The notes: generated by a model from the sequence alone, not told the origin. Shown: positions 8,621-18,668, counted from the first letter of the stretch. The stretch is DNA of 64,000 nucleotides from Bradyrhizobium nivariense (GCF_029846715.1 NZ_JARVWW010000004.1:1-64000); one strand, 5' to 3'. Program-made: numbers and translations.

Positions 8621-8711
8621 CTCGTAGCCCGGATGGAGCGAAGCGTAAGCCGGGTTCTATCGGCTTGGTTAGAAAGTCCCGGATTTCGCTTCGCTCCATC
8701 CGGGCTACGAG
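8621..8711. repeat. long inverted repeat with 25-bp perfect arms
   Basis: Arms at 8621-8645 and 8687-8711 are exact reverse complements over 25 bp (ctcgtagcccggatggagcg at the left end), with about 41 bp between them. It sits between the OmpA terminator and the argG stop. The core resembles the widespread proteobacterial repeat with GTAGCCCGGATGGAGCGAAGC, a REP/MITE-like non-autonomous element. Confidence 0.85.
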
Positions 8712-8715
8712 TGCG

Positions 8716-10071
<1,356 letters not shown>

Positions 10072-10145
10072 TCAAAGGGCTGATGTGAGGGCGGGTTGAC
10101 CGCGCGAATATCAAATTTCGCACGCCTCGGCACCCATTTAATGGC

Positions 10146-10922
10146 TCAGATCGACGGCTCGGTACCCGTCTTGCGGCCGAACAGGCGCTGGCGAAGCCGG
10201 TAGGCGGGCCAGTTCAGCCGGGTCAGGGCGGCATCGACCGCCTCGTCCGAAAACCGGGTGCGCGGCCAGCGGTAAATCAGCGCGTAGGCAAACCAGATCA
10301 CGACGAAGGTGACGAGGCCGGCGATCGAGACATCGGTGAAGAAATGGCCGCCGAAGGCCATCCGCAGCCCTGATGTCACGAGGCCGAACACCACGGCTCC
10401 GGCATAAGCGAGCGGCCGCCACGCCGGCGGCGCCAGTGCAGCTGGCGCCAGCGTCCAGAACGCGGTGGCGCCCTCGCCCGAGAAAAACGAGCAGTTGCGC
10501 GCGCAGTCGCCGCGCGGATCCCACCACGGCACGAATTGCTGGTTGCCGGCAAACTGCGTCACGACCACCGGGCGCGGCCGACCCCAATAGGTCTTGAAGG
10601 TGAGATTGGTGAGGATGCCGGCCGACATGATGATCGTGACCAGCAGGAAGACGATCGCGCGCCCCGATACCATCAGCGGGCGGTCGGGCCGGAACATCTT
10701 GACCACAAGTGCGATCAGCGGAGGCAGCACGAACGCCCAGGCGACCCACATCGCGGCATCGCGCGCGAAGCCGGCCCAATCGTTCAGCTTGAGCGGAAAC
10801 GTCTTGGTGTCAGGGTCGAAGAACAGCGCGGCGAGCTTGAGATCGAGCTCGGGATAGAGGCCGAAAACGACGCCGATCACGAGCCACAGCGCCAGGGCGA
10901 TGAAGAGTCCGGTCCGGTTCAT
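10146..10922 (-). CDS. PAP2-family membrane phosphatase with variant motif
   Basis: A 258-aa integral membrane protein of the PAP2/lipid phosphatase type. Motif 1 KX6RP is Lys110 to Arg117-Pro118; motif 3 is RX5HX3D (Arg187, His193, Asp197). Motif 2, usually PSGH, reads FSGE (147-150), with Glu150 where the histidine normally stands. About six membrane segments are visible. Family members dephosphorylate lipid A, phosphatidate or undecaprenyl pyrophosphate at the periplasmic face; which applies here is unknown. The start at 10922 (MNRTGLF) is preferred to 10964, which adds a non-hydrophobic leader. Confidence 0.82.
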   Translation of the reverse strand: MNRTGLFIALALWLVIGVVFGLYPELDLKLAALFFDPDTKTFPLKLNDWAGFARDAAMWVAWAFVLPPLIALVVKMFRPDRPLMVSGRAIVFLLVTIIMSAGILTNLTFKTYWGRPRPVVVTQFAGNQQFVPWWDPRGDCARNCSFFSGEGATAFWTLAPAALAPPAWRPLAYAGAVVFGLVTSGLRMAFGGHFFTDVSIAGLVTFVVIWFAYALIYRWPRTRFSDEAVDAALTRLNWPAYRLRQRLFGRKTGTEPSI

Positions 10923-11002
10923 GGCGCGCGGTTTAGCCGAGTGGGGCGGGGATGAAAACCCCATGCAAGGTGCCCATCCTCCCCCGGAGGAGCTTAAGAA
11001 AG

Positions 11003-11497
11003 CTACCGTGCATCCGGCCGCGACTGTGACGGCAGCGGCGGAGGCGGATTGCGCGGGGGCGGCGGATTGCGCCAGGCGCCGGCATTGCGACCGGCGATCA
11101 GCCAGTAGACGACACCGGCGACGATGCCGGCACCGGTCATGATCTCCAGGTGACGCCGCACGATCCCTTCGAACTGCAACGTCTCGGAGTGAAAGGGGAC
11201 GAGGCCGAGATAGCAGGCGAGCCCCACGAGGCCGCCGCCGACGGCATAAGCGAGCGCACTGCGGATATAGAGCGCTTCGGTGATCGCGACGATCACCGAA
11301 GCCGGCACCAGCGCAAAACCGGAGACGAAGATGAAGCCGAAACCAAGCAGGATGTCGATCGTGCCCTGATCGACGGGACCGGCGCCAAGATCGGCGAATT
11401 CCGGAAACAGCAGCGCGACGACCACGATCATCCCGCCGACGAAACAGGCGGCGAGGAAGCCGATGAAGATGACGATGAGGCGGCCGATCAGGGACAT
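11003..11497 (-). CDS. four-helix membrane protein, paralogue of its upstream neighbour
   Basis: A 164-aa hydrophobic protein with about four membrane helices and a proline-rich, probably cytosolic tail (NPPPPRNPPPPLP). The segment VPASVIVAITEALYIRSALAYAVGGG and the last helix AGIVAGVVYWLIAGRNAGAW align well with the adjacent protein at 11500-11988, so the two are tandem paralogues. They are two bases apart and surely cotranscribed. Function is unknown; there are no catalytic motifs. Similar pairs next to rlmN-argG are, as I recall, common in Bradyrhizobium. Confidence 0.75.
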   Translation of the reverse strand: MSLIGRLIVIFIGFLAACFVGGMIVVVALLFPEFADLGAGPVDQGTIDILLGFGFIFVSGFALVPASVIVAITEALYIRSALAYAVGGGLVGLACYLGLVPFHSETLQFEGIVRRHLEIMTGAGIVAGVVYWLIAGRNAGAWRNPPPPRNPPPPLPSQSRPDAR

Positions 11498-11499
11498 AT

Positions 11500-11988
11500 C
11501 TAGACCGAAGTCACCGGAACTTGCTCCGATCGCATGCCCCAGTCACCCGCTTGACGGCCAGCCATCCGCCAGAAGGCGTAGCCGGCAACCATGCCGGCTA
11601 AAGTGACCGTCGCCAGTTCGCTGAAGCTGAGCCTCACACAAAACGAACGTGCTTGGTCGAGATAGTCGAACTGGGTGCAGGCGAGATCAAGCAAGGCCGC
11701 GCCGCCTCCCGTAGCCAGTACATAGAACCACTTCCCACGCACTTTCAGCGCCTCGGTGAAGATCAGGACGAAGAGCGTGGGCGGCAAAGCCATTATGGAG
11801 ATTGCGCAAGTGCCGCCGGCCAGTCTGAGCAGAAACCCAAGATATGGCCCGTAAAAAGTAGAGTCTGTGTAGTGATGCAGGTTGTCGAAGTCAGCCAAGA
11901 TTTTCCCCGCAAGCAGCACCACCACCGCCAAGAAATTCCCCGCGACGAATGCTGCCAGTATCCTAAGCATTCGCCTGAGCGGCCTCAT
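11500..11988 (-). CDS. four-helix membrane protein, first of a tandem paralogous pair
   Basis: A 162-aa hydrophobic protein with the layout of the gene that follows it: four helices, the shared TEAL motif between helices 2 and 3 (FVLIFTEALKVRGKWFYVLATGGG), and a final AGMVAGYAFWRMAGRQAGDW. It starts 16 bp after the rlmN stop, so it is probably in that operon. It contains two cysteines and a rather less GC-rich third codon position than its partner. Function is unknown. Confidence 0.75.
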   Translation of the reverse strand: MRPLRRMLRILAAFVAGNFLAVVVLLAGKILADFDNLHHYTDSTFYGPYLGFLLRLAGGTCAISIMALPPTLFVLIFTEALKVRGKWFYVLATGGGAALLDLACTQFDYLDQARSFCVRLSFSELATVTLAGMVAGYAFWRMAGRQAGDWGMRSEQVPVTSV

Positions 11989-12004
11989 CCGAACGATCCC
12001 AAAT

Positions 12005-13207
12005 TCAATCCGTCATCGCCATGGCGCGCAGCGACTGGCGTTCCCTGGCGGAGAGCTTTTCGGTCTCCGACTTCAGCTGGCCACAGGCCGCGAGAATGTC
12101 TCTGCCGCGCGGGGTGCGCACCGGCGAGGAATAGCCGGCGTTGAAGATGTATTCGGAGAACTTTTCGATCTGATCCCAATCCGAACATTCATAGGCCGTG
12201 CCGGGCCAGGGATTGAACGGGATCAGATTGATCTTGGCGTGAATACCCTTGAGCAGCTTCACCAGCAGCTTGGCGTCGTCGAGCGAATCGTTGACGCCCT
12301 TGAGCATCACATATTCGAAGGTGATGCGGCGGGCGTTTGAGGCGCCGGGATAGTCGCGGCAGGCCTGCAGCAGTTCGGCGATCGGATATTTGCGGTTGAG
12401 CGGCACCAGCTCGTTACGCAGCTCGTCGCGCACCGCATGCAGGGAGATTGCGAGCATCACGCCGATCTCCTCGCCCGCGCGCACGATGTTCGGCACCACG
12501 CCCGAGGTCGACAGCGTAATGCGGCGGCGGGAGATGCCGATGCCTTCATTGTCGCCGACGATGAGCAGCGCATCGCGCACCGCGTCGAAATTGTAGAGCG
12601 GCTCGCCCATGCCCATCATCACGATGTTGGTGACACGACGCGTACCGTCCTCGCGATCGGCCCAATCATTCAAACGATCCCGCGCGACCATCACCTGTCC
12701 CACGATCTCGCCGGCGGTGAGATTGCGCACCAGCCGCTGCGTGCCGGTGTGGCAGAAGGAGCAGTTCAGCGTGCAGCCGACCTGGGAAGACACACACAGC
12801 GTACCGCGATCGGTTTCGGGGATGTAGACGCACTCGACTTCATGCGCCCGCTCGACATTGTCGCCGCTCGGCAGCCGCAGCAGCCATTTGCGGGTGCCAT
12901 CGTTGGAGATCTGCTCGGCCACGACTTCGGGCCGGTCGACGGTGAAGCGCTCGGCGAGTGAGCTGCGGATCGTCTTCGAGACCGACGTCATGTCGTCGAA
13001 GCCCTGGGCGCCGCGGAAATAGATCCAGTGCCACAGCTGCTGCACGCGCATTTTGCGCTGCCCGGGCGCGACGCCGATCTCGCCGAGGCAATCGGCAAGC
13101 TCGCTGCGCGACAGGCCGATCAGCGACGGCTTGGCCGGCGGCACATAGGTTTCGAGCGGAGTCTTCTCCAGCAGTGTTGCGTTGTGCGGCTCGGTCGTCG
13201 GTTGCAT
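12005..13207 (-). CDS. rlmN: dual-specificity 23S rRNA/tRNA adenine C2-methyltransferase
   Basis: A 400-aa radical SAM enzyme that methylates C2 of A2503 in 23S rRNA and A37 of some tRNAs. The 4Fe-4S cysteines are in CTLNCSFC (Cys145, Cys149, Cys152), and the C-terminal catalytic cysteine lies in [10 protein letters not shown] (about Cys375). Other family landmarks are [21 protein letters not shown] and STSGVVP. It heads the minus-strand run of rlmN, two membrane proteins, PAP2 and argG. The N-terminus carries about 30 extra residues before the RlmN domain, as in other Rhizobiales. Confidence 0.96.
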   Translation of the reverse strand: MQPTTEPHNATLLEKTPLETYVPPAKPSLIGLSRSELADCLGEIGVAPGQRKMRVQQLWHWIYFRGAQGFDDMTSVSKTIRSSLAERFTVDRPEVVAEQISNDGTRKWLLRLPSGDNVERAHEVECVYIPETDRGTLCVSSQVGCTLNCSFCHTGTQRLVRNLTAGEIVGQVMVARDRLNDWADREDGTRRVTNIVMMGMGEPLYNFDAVRDALLIVGDNEGIGISRRRITLSTSGVVPNIVRAGEEIGVMLAISLHAVRDELRNELVPLNRKYPIAELLQACRDYPGASNARRITFEYVMLKGVNDSLDDAKLLVKLLKGIHAKINLIPFNPWPGTAYECSDWDQIEKFSEYIFNAGYSSPVRTPRGRDILAACGQLKSETEKLSARERQSLRAMAMTD

Positions 13208-13231
13208 CGGTTGCCTGAGGTTGCTGCTGTC

Positions 13232-13320
13232 TCGTCATGCCCGGGCTTGTCCCGGGCATCCACGTTCTTTTCCGCCTGCGGTTACCGCGTAGACGGCCGG
13301 GACAGGCCCGGCCATGACGA
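13232..13320. repeat. palindromic intergenic repeat upstream of rlmN
   Basis: The left part tcgtcatgcccgggcttgtc and the right part ending cccggccatgacga are imperfect reverse complements, about 22 of 24 positions matching. The left arm itself also folds (cccgggcttgtcccggg). It lies in the rlmN promoter region. A shorter hairpin with related sequence lies at 48747-48769. Confidence 0.75.
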
Positions 13321-13387
13321 CTGAAATTGTGGAACCGCCCCTATATAGCAACCGGAATTGCCGATTGCGACCTTATCGACCGCAGGC

Positions 13388-14050
13388 TTAACGCCTGCAA
13401 TCCTGGGAGATCCGGTCAAGCGCCTGGGCGAGGCCCTTCAGCGAGAAGGTGTCGGTCGTCTCGGTTCCCTTCGACGAGACGCCCTTGACCACGAGATCGG
13501 CGGATTTGCGCATGGCCTCGACCATCCGCTCTTCCTCGGCCGCGTTCTTGATCCAGAGGCCGTCGCCCTGCGAGTACATGGCGAAAGCCGCGCCGCCGAC
13601 CTCGACCGAGGATTCGGAGCCCGGCTTCAGCGCATAGCCAATCATGACCGAGACTTCGTTGTTGACCTTCTCCGCCGGGCGGGTGGAGACGAAGGCATAG
13701 GCAGGATCGCGCGGCCGATTCGGCGGGTTGGTCTTCGACGACGACGGTTTGGCCAGCGCGAAGCAGACCTTTTTGCCGTTGGGCGTGGCCGAATAGGCAC
13801 CCCAGGTGCCGAACTGGCCGATCAGGGTTGGCTCGGCGCCGCCCGCAACCGCCGCAGGCGGGGCCATCGGCTTGCTCTCGGGCTTTGCAGCCGTCTTCCC
13901 AGTCGTATTGGCCGCCGGCGCAGCCGATTTCGGCGCAGTCTCTTTCGCTGCAGCCTTGGGCGCCGGTTGCGCCGTCTGTGCCCGTGCGGAATCGGTGATT
14001 CCACAGGCTGCCACGCCAGTCATCAAAGCTAAAATCAGCACCCGCCACAT
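13388..14050 (-). CDS. invasion-associated locus B (IalB) family protein
   Basis: A 220-aa exported protein. The N-terminus MWRVLILALMTGVAACGIT looks like a lipoprotein signal with lipobox VAAC; cleavage after SARA would be the alternative. An Ala/Pro/Lys-rich linker (residues 26-70) leads to the IalB domain: IGQFGTWGAYSATPNGKKVCFALAKP, later VEVGGAAFAMYSQGDGLWIKN and a C-terminal SLKGLAQALDRISQDC. IalB proteins are periplasmic or surface-associated; in Bartonella a homologue aids erythrocyte entry, but in free-living rhizobia the role is unknown. It stands alone. Confidence 0.88.
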   Translation of the reverse strand: MWRVLILALMTGVAACGITDSARAQTAQPAPKAAAKETAPKSAAPAANTTGKTAAKPESKPMAPPAAVAGGAEPTLIGQFGTWGAYSATPNGKKVCFALAKPSSSKTNPPNRPRDPAYAFVSTRPAEKVNNEVSVMIGYALKPGSESSVEVGGAAFAMYSQGDGLWIKNAAEEERMVEAMRKSADLVVKGVSSKGTETTDTFSLKGLAQALDRISQDCRR

Positions 14051-14167
14051 GCTGGAGTGGTTCCCTCAATATTGTGACTGGAAGATGGCCCGGCCGCGCG
14101 TTGTCCCTGCGGCAGGGATAGCCGGGAAACTCCAATTTGGGAAGGCAGTTAGCGAAGGTCGCGATGA

Positions 14168-15007
14168 CTAGGCCTTGGATCGCGCGGCGCGCTGCTCCGA
14201 CCATTGCGCATCGGTCCAGCGCAGCAAATCCTCCGCGCCGGAACTGCGCAAATGGGCGCCACCGTCGATCACCACCATCTCGCCGTTGATGTAGCCGGCA
14301 CGGTCGGAGACCAGAAAGCTGGCGAGGTCGGCAAGCTCGCTGTGCTCGCCGGTGCGCCCCATCGGGTTGCGCGCGGCCCACCCCTCGTCGCGATCCTCGG
14401 GGCGAAGCTGCCCCGATGCGCCGGCGGTCGGGAACGGTCCCGGCGCGATCGCGACGGTGCGAATGCCTTTCGGGCCCCACTCGACCGCAAGACTCTTGGT
14501 CATCGCCAGCACCGCCGACTTCGCCATCGCCGAGGGAACGGTGAAGGCGCGGCCGGTGATGGTCGAGGTCGAGAGGATCGAGAGCACGACGCCGCCATGC
14601 CTGCCCTCGATCCAGCGCTTGCCGGCGGCAAGCGTGCAATACATCGCGCCATGCAGGGTCGGGGCGAGGATCGCGTCCGCGGCGCGGAATGAGAGATGCT
14701 CGCTCTGCGCGATGAAGGTCGCAGCGGCATTGTTGACGAGAATATCGAGCGGCGCCTCGCGCCAGATGGCATCCATCATGCTCTCGACGGCGGCGCCGTC
14801 GCGGATATCGCAAGCGATGGCTGTAACCTTGCCGCCGGTCTCTTCGCGCATCTCGCTCGCCGTCGCTTCCAGCCGATCGAGCTTCCGGCCGCAAATCACG
14901 AGCTCCGCACCGAGCGCGAGGAAGCGACGCCCCATCGCGGCGCCGAGGCCCGAGCCGCCGCCGGTGACGAGGATGCGCTTGTCCCTAAGCAGACTCGTTT
15001 CAAACAT
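14168..15007 (-). CDS. short-chain dehydrogenase, 2,4-dienoyl-CoA reductase-like
   Basis: A 279-aa Rossmann-fold reductase: cofactor motif TGGGSGLGAAMG at 15-26, NNAA at 92-95, and a C-terminal PGPFPT and GEMVVIDGGAH. The usual catalytic YxxxK is SxxxK here (Ser159, Lys163 in PSAMAKSAV). The pattern resembles the dienoyl-CoA reductase branch of the family, in which the same place is Ser and the catalytic scheme differs; LAVEWGPKGIRT also fits that branch. Fatty acid or acyl-CoA reduction is therefore a reasonable guess. A quinone oxidoreductase is divergently placed 145 bp away. Confidence 0.85.
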   Translation of the reverse strand: MFETSLLRDKRILVTGGGSGLGAAMGRRFLALGAELVICGRKLDRLEATASEMREETGGKVTAIACDIRDGAAVESMMDAIWREAPLDILVNNAAATFIAQSEHLSFRAADAILAPTLHGAMYCTLAAGKRWIEGRHGGVVLSILSTSTITGRAFTVPSAMAKSAVLAMTKSLAVEWGPKGIRTVAIAPGPFPTAGASGQLRPEDRDEGWAARNPMGRTGEHSELADLASFLVSDRAGYINGEMVVIDGGAHLRSSGAEDLLRWTDAQWSEQRAARSKA

Positions 15008-15152
15008 CGTTTGAATCCTTCTCCGCGGATTTGGGCGTTGCGAGGATAGGCCAGTGCATGGTCTCTGACAAAGAAACCGGATTGTCGCCCGTGCCTAAAT
15101 CCGGCAGAAACGGGCAAACTATAATCCCACTCGAAACGCCCAAGGTGCCGCC

Positions 15153-16127
15153 ATGAAAGCCATCCTCTGCTCGCAATATTGCCAGCCCGACGATCTCGTC
15201 CTGGCCGACGTGCCGGATCCGGTGGCCGGTCCCGGCGAAGCCGTGATCGCGATCAAGGCGGCGGCGCTGAACTTCTTCGACATCCTGATGATCCAGGGCA
15301 AGTACCAGATCAAGCCGCCGTTCCCGTTCTCGCCGGCCGCTGAAGTCGCGGGCGTGATCGAGAGCATCGGCCCCGGCGTGACTGACGTGAAGGTCGGCGA
15401 CCGCGTCGTCGCTTCCTGCGGCCACAACGGCGCGCGCGAAAAGATCGCGCTGCCGGCGGCATCGATCGTGAAGATTCCCGACAATCTCGACTATGACCGC
15501 GCGGCCGGCATCATCATCATCTACGGCACCGCGCTTCATGCGCTGGAAGATCGCGCGAGCCCGAAGCCGGGCGAAACGCTCGCGGTGCTCGGTGCCGCCG
15601 GCGGCACCGGTCTAGCGGCCTGCGAGCTCGGCAAGCTGATGGGCCTGAAGGTGATCGCCTGCGCCTCGTCGGACGAGAAGCTCGAATTCGCGAAGGCGCA
15701 TGGCGCCGAGCTGACGCTGAACTACGGCAAGGAAGATTTAAAGGAAGGCTTGCGAAAACTCACCGGCGGCAAGGGCGTCGACATCATCTTCGATCCCGTG
15801 GGCGGCGCCTATGCCGAGCAGGCGCTACGCTCGATTGCCTGGGAAGGCCGCTTTCTCGTGATCGGCTTTGCCGCCGGCGCCATTCCAAAGATGCCGCTGA
15901 ACCTCGCACTGCTGAAGGGCTGCGACATCCGCGGCGTGTTCTGGGGCGCATGGACGCGCCTCAACCCGGCCAAGAACCGCGCCAATCTCGAGAAGCTCGT
16001 GAAGTGGACAGCGGAAGGAAAAATCTCCTCGCATGTCGATCGCGTCTTCCCGCTGGCGCAGACCGCCGACGCGCTGAAGGTGCTCGCGGGACGTCAGGCC
16101 ATGGGCAAGGTGATTTTGCATCCGTGA
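15153..16127 (+). CDS. NADPH:quinone oxidoreductase family protein
   Basis: A 324-aa zinc-independent medium-chain dehydrogenase. The GroES-like N-terminal half (AALNFFDILMIQGKYQ, GVIESIGPGVTDVKVGDRV) is followed by the NADPH-binding AVLGAAGGTGLAACELGK. There is no catalytic zinc cysteine pair, as expected for the quinone reductase/enoyl reductase branch. The final substrate-loop region GVFWGAWTRLNP and AMGKVILHP are typical of bacterial members annotated as quinone oxidoreductase. It may act with the divergent dienoyl-CoA reductase-like gene, but this is only context. Confidence 0.9.
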   Translation: MKAILCSQYCQPDDLVLADVPDPVAGPGEAVIAIKAAALNFFDILMIQGKYQIKPPFPFSPAAEVAGVIESIGPGVTDVKVGDRVVASCGHNGAREKIALPAASIVKIPDNLDYDRAAGIIIIYGTALHALEDRASPKPGETLAVLGAAGGTGLAACELGKLMGLKVIACASSDEKLEFAKAHGAELTLNYGKEDLKEGLRKLTGGKGVDIIFDPVGGAYAEQALRSIAWEGRFLVIGFAAGAIPKMPLNLALLKGCDIRGVFWGAWTRLNPAKNRANLEKLVKWTAEGKISSHVDRVFPLAQTADALKVLAGRQAMGKVILHP

Positions 16128-16567
16128 GGTGATGCAATGGCGAAGACTCCCTCCGCGAGTCGTCCTGGCGAAAGCCAGGACCCATACCGCGGAATCTATC
16201 GGTAGCGTTCGGTTGCAATACCGAACGACGAGTCTTCGCCAAAGGACTTGCTGGGTAATGGGTCCTGGCTTTCGCCAGGACGACATTGGAGCGTGCTATT
16301 GCGCCTCCGCTTCTTTCACCCCGCGCTTTTTGCATGCCGTCGCCTGGTAGAACGCCCTCAACCATCACCGTCAAAATTGCGGTGCATTCCCCCGCCTCGC
16401 CCTAATCAAACCCCAATGTCTCCCGATTCGCGCAAACCGCCGTCGCTTTTTGGGCTGATTCAAACTGCGATTTACCGGCTCCAGTTTGCGGGGAACTTCT
16501 GGACAAAAACAAAAAGACTGAAGCCGGGATTGCCCCTGCGTTGCGTTAGTTATGGGGAAGCATCACC
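16128..16567. other. 440-bp gap with an inverted repeat element
   Basis: The gap holds the 16159-16284 repeat and then about 280 bp in which I see no gene; short open frames here lack ribosome sites and domains. The last 60 bp, including a stretch rich in A and G before the start at 16568, probably contain the promoter and leader of the Sel1-type gene. Confidence 0.5.
16159..16284. repeat. inverted repeat with 25-bp perfect arms and inner hairpin
   Basis: Arms at 16159-16183 (starting gtcgtcctggcgaaagccag) and 16260-16284 are exact reverse complements over 25 bp. Each arm also folds on itself (tcctggcgaaagccagga). A third hairpin, gttcgg-N8-ccgaac, sits between them near 16206-16225. This is a MITE/REP-like element of about 126 bp, distinct in sequence from the others in this window. 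Confidence 0.85.
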
Positions 16568-17440
16568 ATGGAGACGACGGCGCACCGTCCGTCCAGGGAA
16601 TCGAGAGCGTTCGATTCCGATCAAGCTGCATCACATCCGTCCGTCGCGTCCTATATCCGTGCGCGCGCAGCACGGGTCGATCCGTCGTCGGACGATCCAA
16701 TTCCACTGTTCCTGTCCGATCCGCTCGGTGCGCCGGACCCAGGCGAATATACGCCGCAGGAGTTGCGTCCCCGAGTGAGAATTGTCCCGCGTGTTCTCGC
16801 GGGCATTCTCGCGGCCGTTCTAGTGGCATCCACCCTGGCAATTCTGGCCACGCTGTTTCAGTCCGACCTTCGCGGCATCTTCGCCGCCGAGGCCGGTGGC
16901 TCGGCGGGCTTCGCGCTAAACCAGGCGATGGCGTCGGCCAACGCGCCGGTTGCGCGGCAGGTCCCGATCAAGGATCCGGCCCGCGTGTCCGACACGATGC
17001 CGGCGAGCGCTGACGTGCAGGATCTCCCTGCGCCGTCGACGCCGAGCCGCGAAGCGATCGCGACTGCCTATCAGACCGCGCTGCAAGCCCAGGCGCCAGT
17101 GCCCGCGCCTGTCGCGGCGCAGCCTCCGCCTCCTCCGCCCGCCGAGACACTCGAGAAGACGCTCGACGCCGACACGCTGGCCGGGCTGATGGCGCGCGCG
17201 AAGAGCCTGTTGACGGTCGGCGATATCGCTGCGGCGCGCCTGCTGCTCGAACGCGCAGCCAATGCACAGGATGCGACGGCCGCCCATCTCCTGGCGCAGA
17301 CCTATGACCCGGCCGTGCTGGGCACCAGCGACGCGCGGCGCATCACCGCCGACGCGACCGCCGCACGCGACTGGTATCAAAAGGCCGCGGCACTCGGATC
17401 GGCGGAGGCGCGGCAGCGCCTCGCCCAGCTTCAGAACTAG
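16568..17440 (+). CDS. membrane-anchored protein with Sel1-like C-terminus
   Basis: A 290-aa protein: a polar N-terminus of about 70 residues, one membrane helix about 73-97 (VPRVLAGILAAVLVASTLAI), a long Ala/Pro-rich linker, then a C-terminal helical part with MARAKSLLTVGDIAAARLLLERAA and a closing DWYQKAAALGSAEARQRLAQLQ typical of a Sel1/TPR repeat. Sel1 repeats mediate protein contacts. Topology suggests the repeat faces the periplasm. It lies 18 bp before the TAXI binding protein gene, so the two are an operon and may work together. Confidence 0.75.
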   Translation: METTAHRPSRESRAFDSDQAASHPSVASYIRARAARVDPSSDDPIPLFLSDPLGAPDPGEYTPQELRPRVRIVPRVLAGILAAVLVASTLAILATLFQSDLRGIFAAEAGGSAGFALNQAMASANAPVARQVPIKDPARVSDTMPASADVQDLPAPSTPSREAIATAYQTALQAQAPVPAPVAAQPPPPPPAETLEKTLDADTLAGLMARAKSLLTVGDIAAARLLLERAANAQDATAAHLLAQTYDPAVLGTSDARRITADATAARDWYQKAAALGSAEARQRLAQLQN

Positions 17441-17458
17441 AACTCTTCAGGAGACATC

Positions 17459-18619
17459 ATGCGTAACGCTTTGAGAATGGCGCTTGCCGCCATCATGACG
17501 ATCTGTGCCTTTGCGGCCCGCGCCGAGCAGGCCGAATACGATCCGGCCAAGGTCTCGGACGGCCTGAAGGCCATCTTTCAGTTCGGCTCGACCTCGACCA
17601 AGCAGTCGCTGAACGCCAACACCGTTACGCTGATCACCGGCACGATCGGCGGCACCTATGTGCAGTTCGGCGCGGACCTCGCCTCCGTGCTCGACGACGG
17701 CAACAAGATCCGCGTGCTGCCGATCGTCGGCCGCGGCTCGGTGCAGAGCGTTGCCGACATCCTGTTCCTGCAAGGCGTCGATCTCGGCATCGTGCGGGCC
17801 GATACGCTCGACTATCTCGAACGCAAGGGTTTTGCCAAGGACATCAAGAAGCAGTTCACCTATGTGACCAAGCTCTACAACGAAGAGATGCAGGTAATCG
17901 CGCCGAAATCGGTCGCGACATTGAAAGATCTCGAAGGCAAGACGGTGAGCGTGGACCTGCCGAACGGCGGCACCTTCGTCACCGCCCTCACCGTGTTCGA
18001 ACGGCTCGGGATCAAGGCGAAATTCGTCTATGTCGAGCAGCGCATCGCGATGGAGAAGCTGAAGGCCGGTGAGATCGACGCCGTCATCGTAGTCGGCGGC
18101 AAGCCGTACAAGTCGGTCTCGACCTTCGGCAATGACGGCCGCTTTCATCTTGCGAAAGTCGACTATGCCAAGCCGCTCCAGAGCGACTATCTGCCGGCGA
18201 CGCTGACCGCCAAGGACTATCCAAACCTGATCAAGGACGGCGAGAGCGTGGACACGATCGCGGTGCCTGCGGTGCTCGCGGCCTACAACTGGGCGCCCAA
18301 TACCGAGCGCTATCGCAAGCTCGCGCTGTTCGTAGACGCGTTCTTCGCGAAATTCCCCGCGCTGCAGAACCCGCCCTTCCATCCCAAGTGGAAGGAGGTC
18401 TCGCTCGCAGCGCCCCTGTCGGGCTGGAACAGATTGCCGGTGGCGCAGCAATGGCTCGACCGGCACGGTGTCGAGCCGGTGGCACGCCAGCGCTTCGAGG
18501 CGTTTTTGACGCAGAGCCCGACCGCAGCAAAGGTGTCCGACGCAGACAAGGAAACGCTGTTCAGGCAATTCCAGGCGTGGGACGCGGAGAAGGCACGGGC
18601 GCAGGCGGAGAAGAAGTAG
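17459..18619 (+). CDS. TAXI-family TRAP transporter solute-binding protein (orphan)
   Basis: A 386-aa periplasmic protein with signal peptide 1-22 (ending FAARA). The TAXI fold is shown by VTLITGTIGGTYVQFGADLASVLDDGN, LPIVGRGSVQSVADILFLQGVDLGIVRADTL and GKTVSVDLPNGGTF. Family members capture small organic acids for TRAP permeases with a fused 4TM-12TM subunit, but no permease gene is seen within at least 15 kb either side. A C-terminal extension of about 80 residues, ending in a charged helix, exceeds the usual length of about 320. The ribosome site is AGGAG. It follows the Sel1-type gene by 18 bp. Confidence 0.88.
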   Translation: MRNALRMALAAIMTICAFAARAEQAEYDPAKVSDGLKAIFQFGSTSTKQSLNANTVTLITGTIGGTYVQFGADLASVLDDGNKIRVLPIVGRGSVQSVADILFLQGVDLGIVRADTLDYLERKGFAKDIKKQFTYVTKLYNEEMQVIAPKSVATLKDLEGKTVSVDLPNGGTFVTALTVFERLGIKAKFVYVEQRIAMEKLKAGEIDAVIVVGGKPYKSVSTFGNDGRFHLAKVDYAKPLQSDYLPATLTAKDYPNLIKDGESVDTIAVPAVLAAYNWAPNTERYRKLALFVDAFFAKFPALQNPPFHPKWKEVSLAAPLSGWNRLPVAQQWLDRHGVEPVARQRFEAFLTQSPTAAKVSDADKETLFRQFQAWDAEKARAQAEKK

Positions 18620-18668
18620 CGGGCGTCGTTGCGACCGATGGTGTCGCAAGCACCATCCAAACGCTCAC

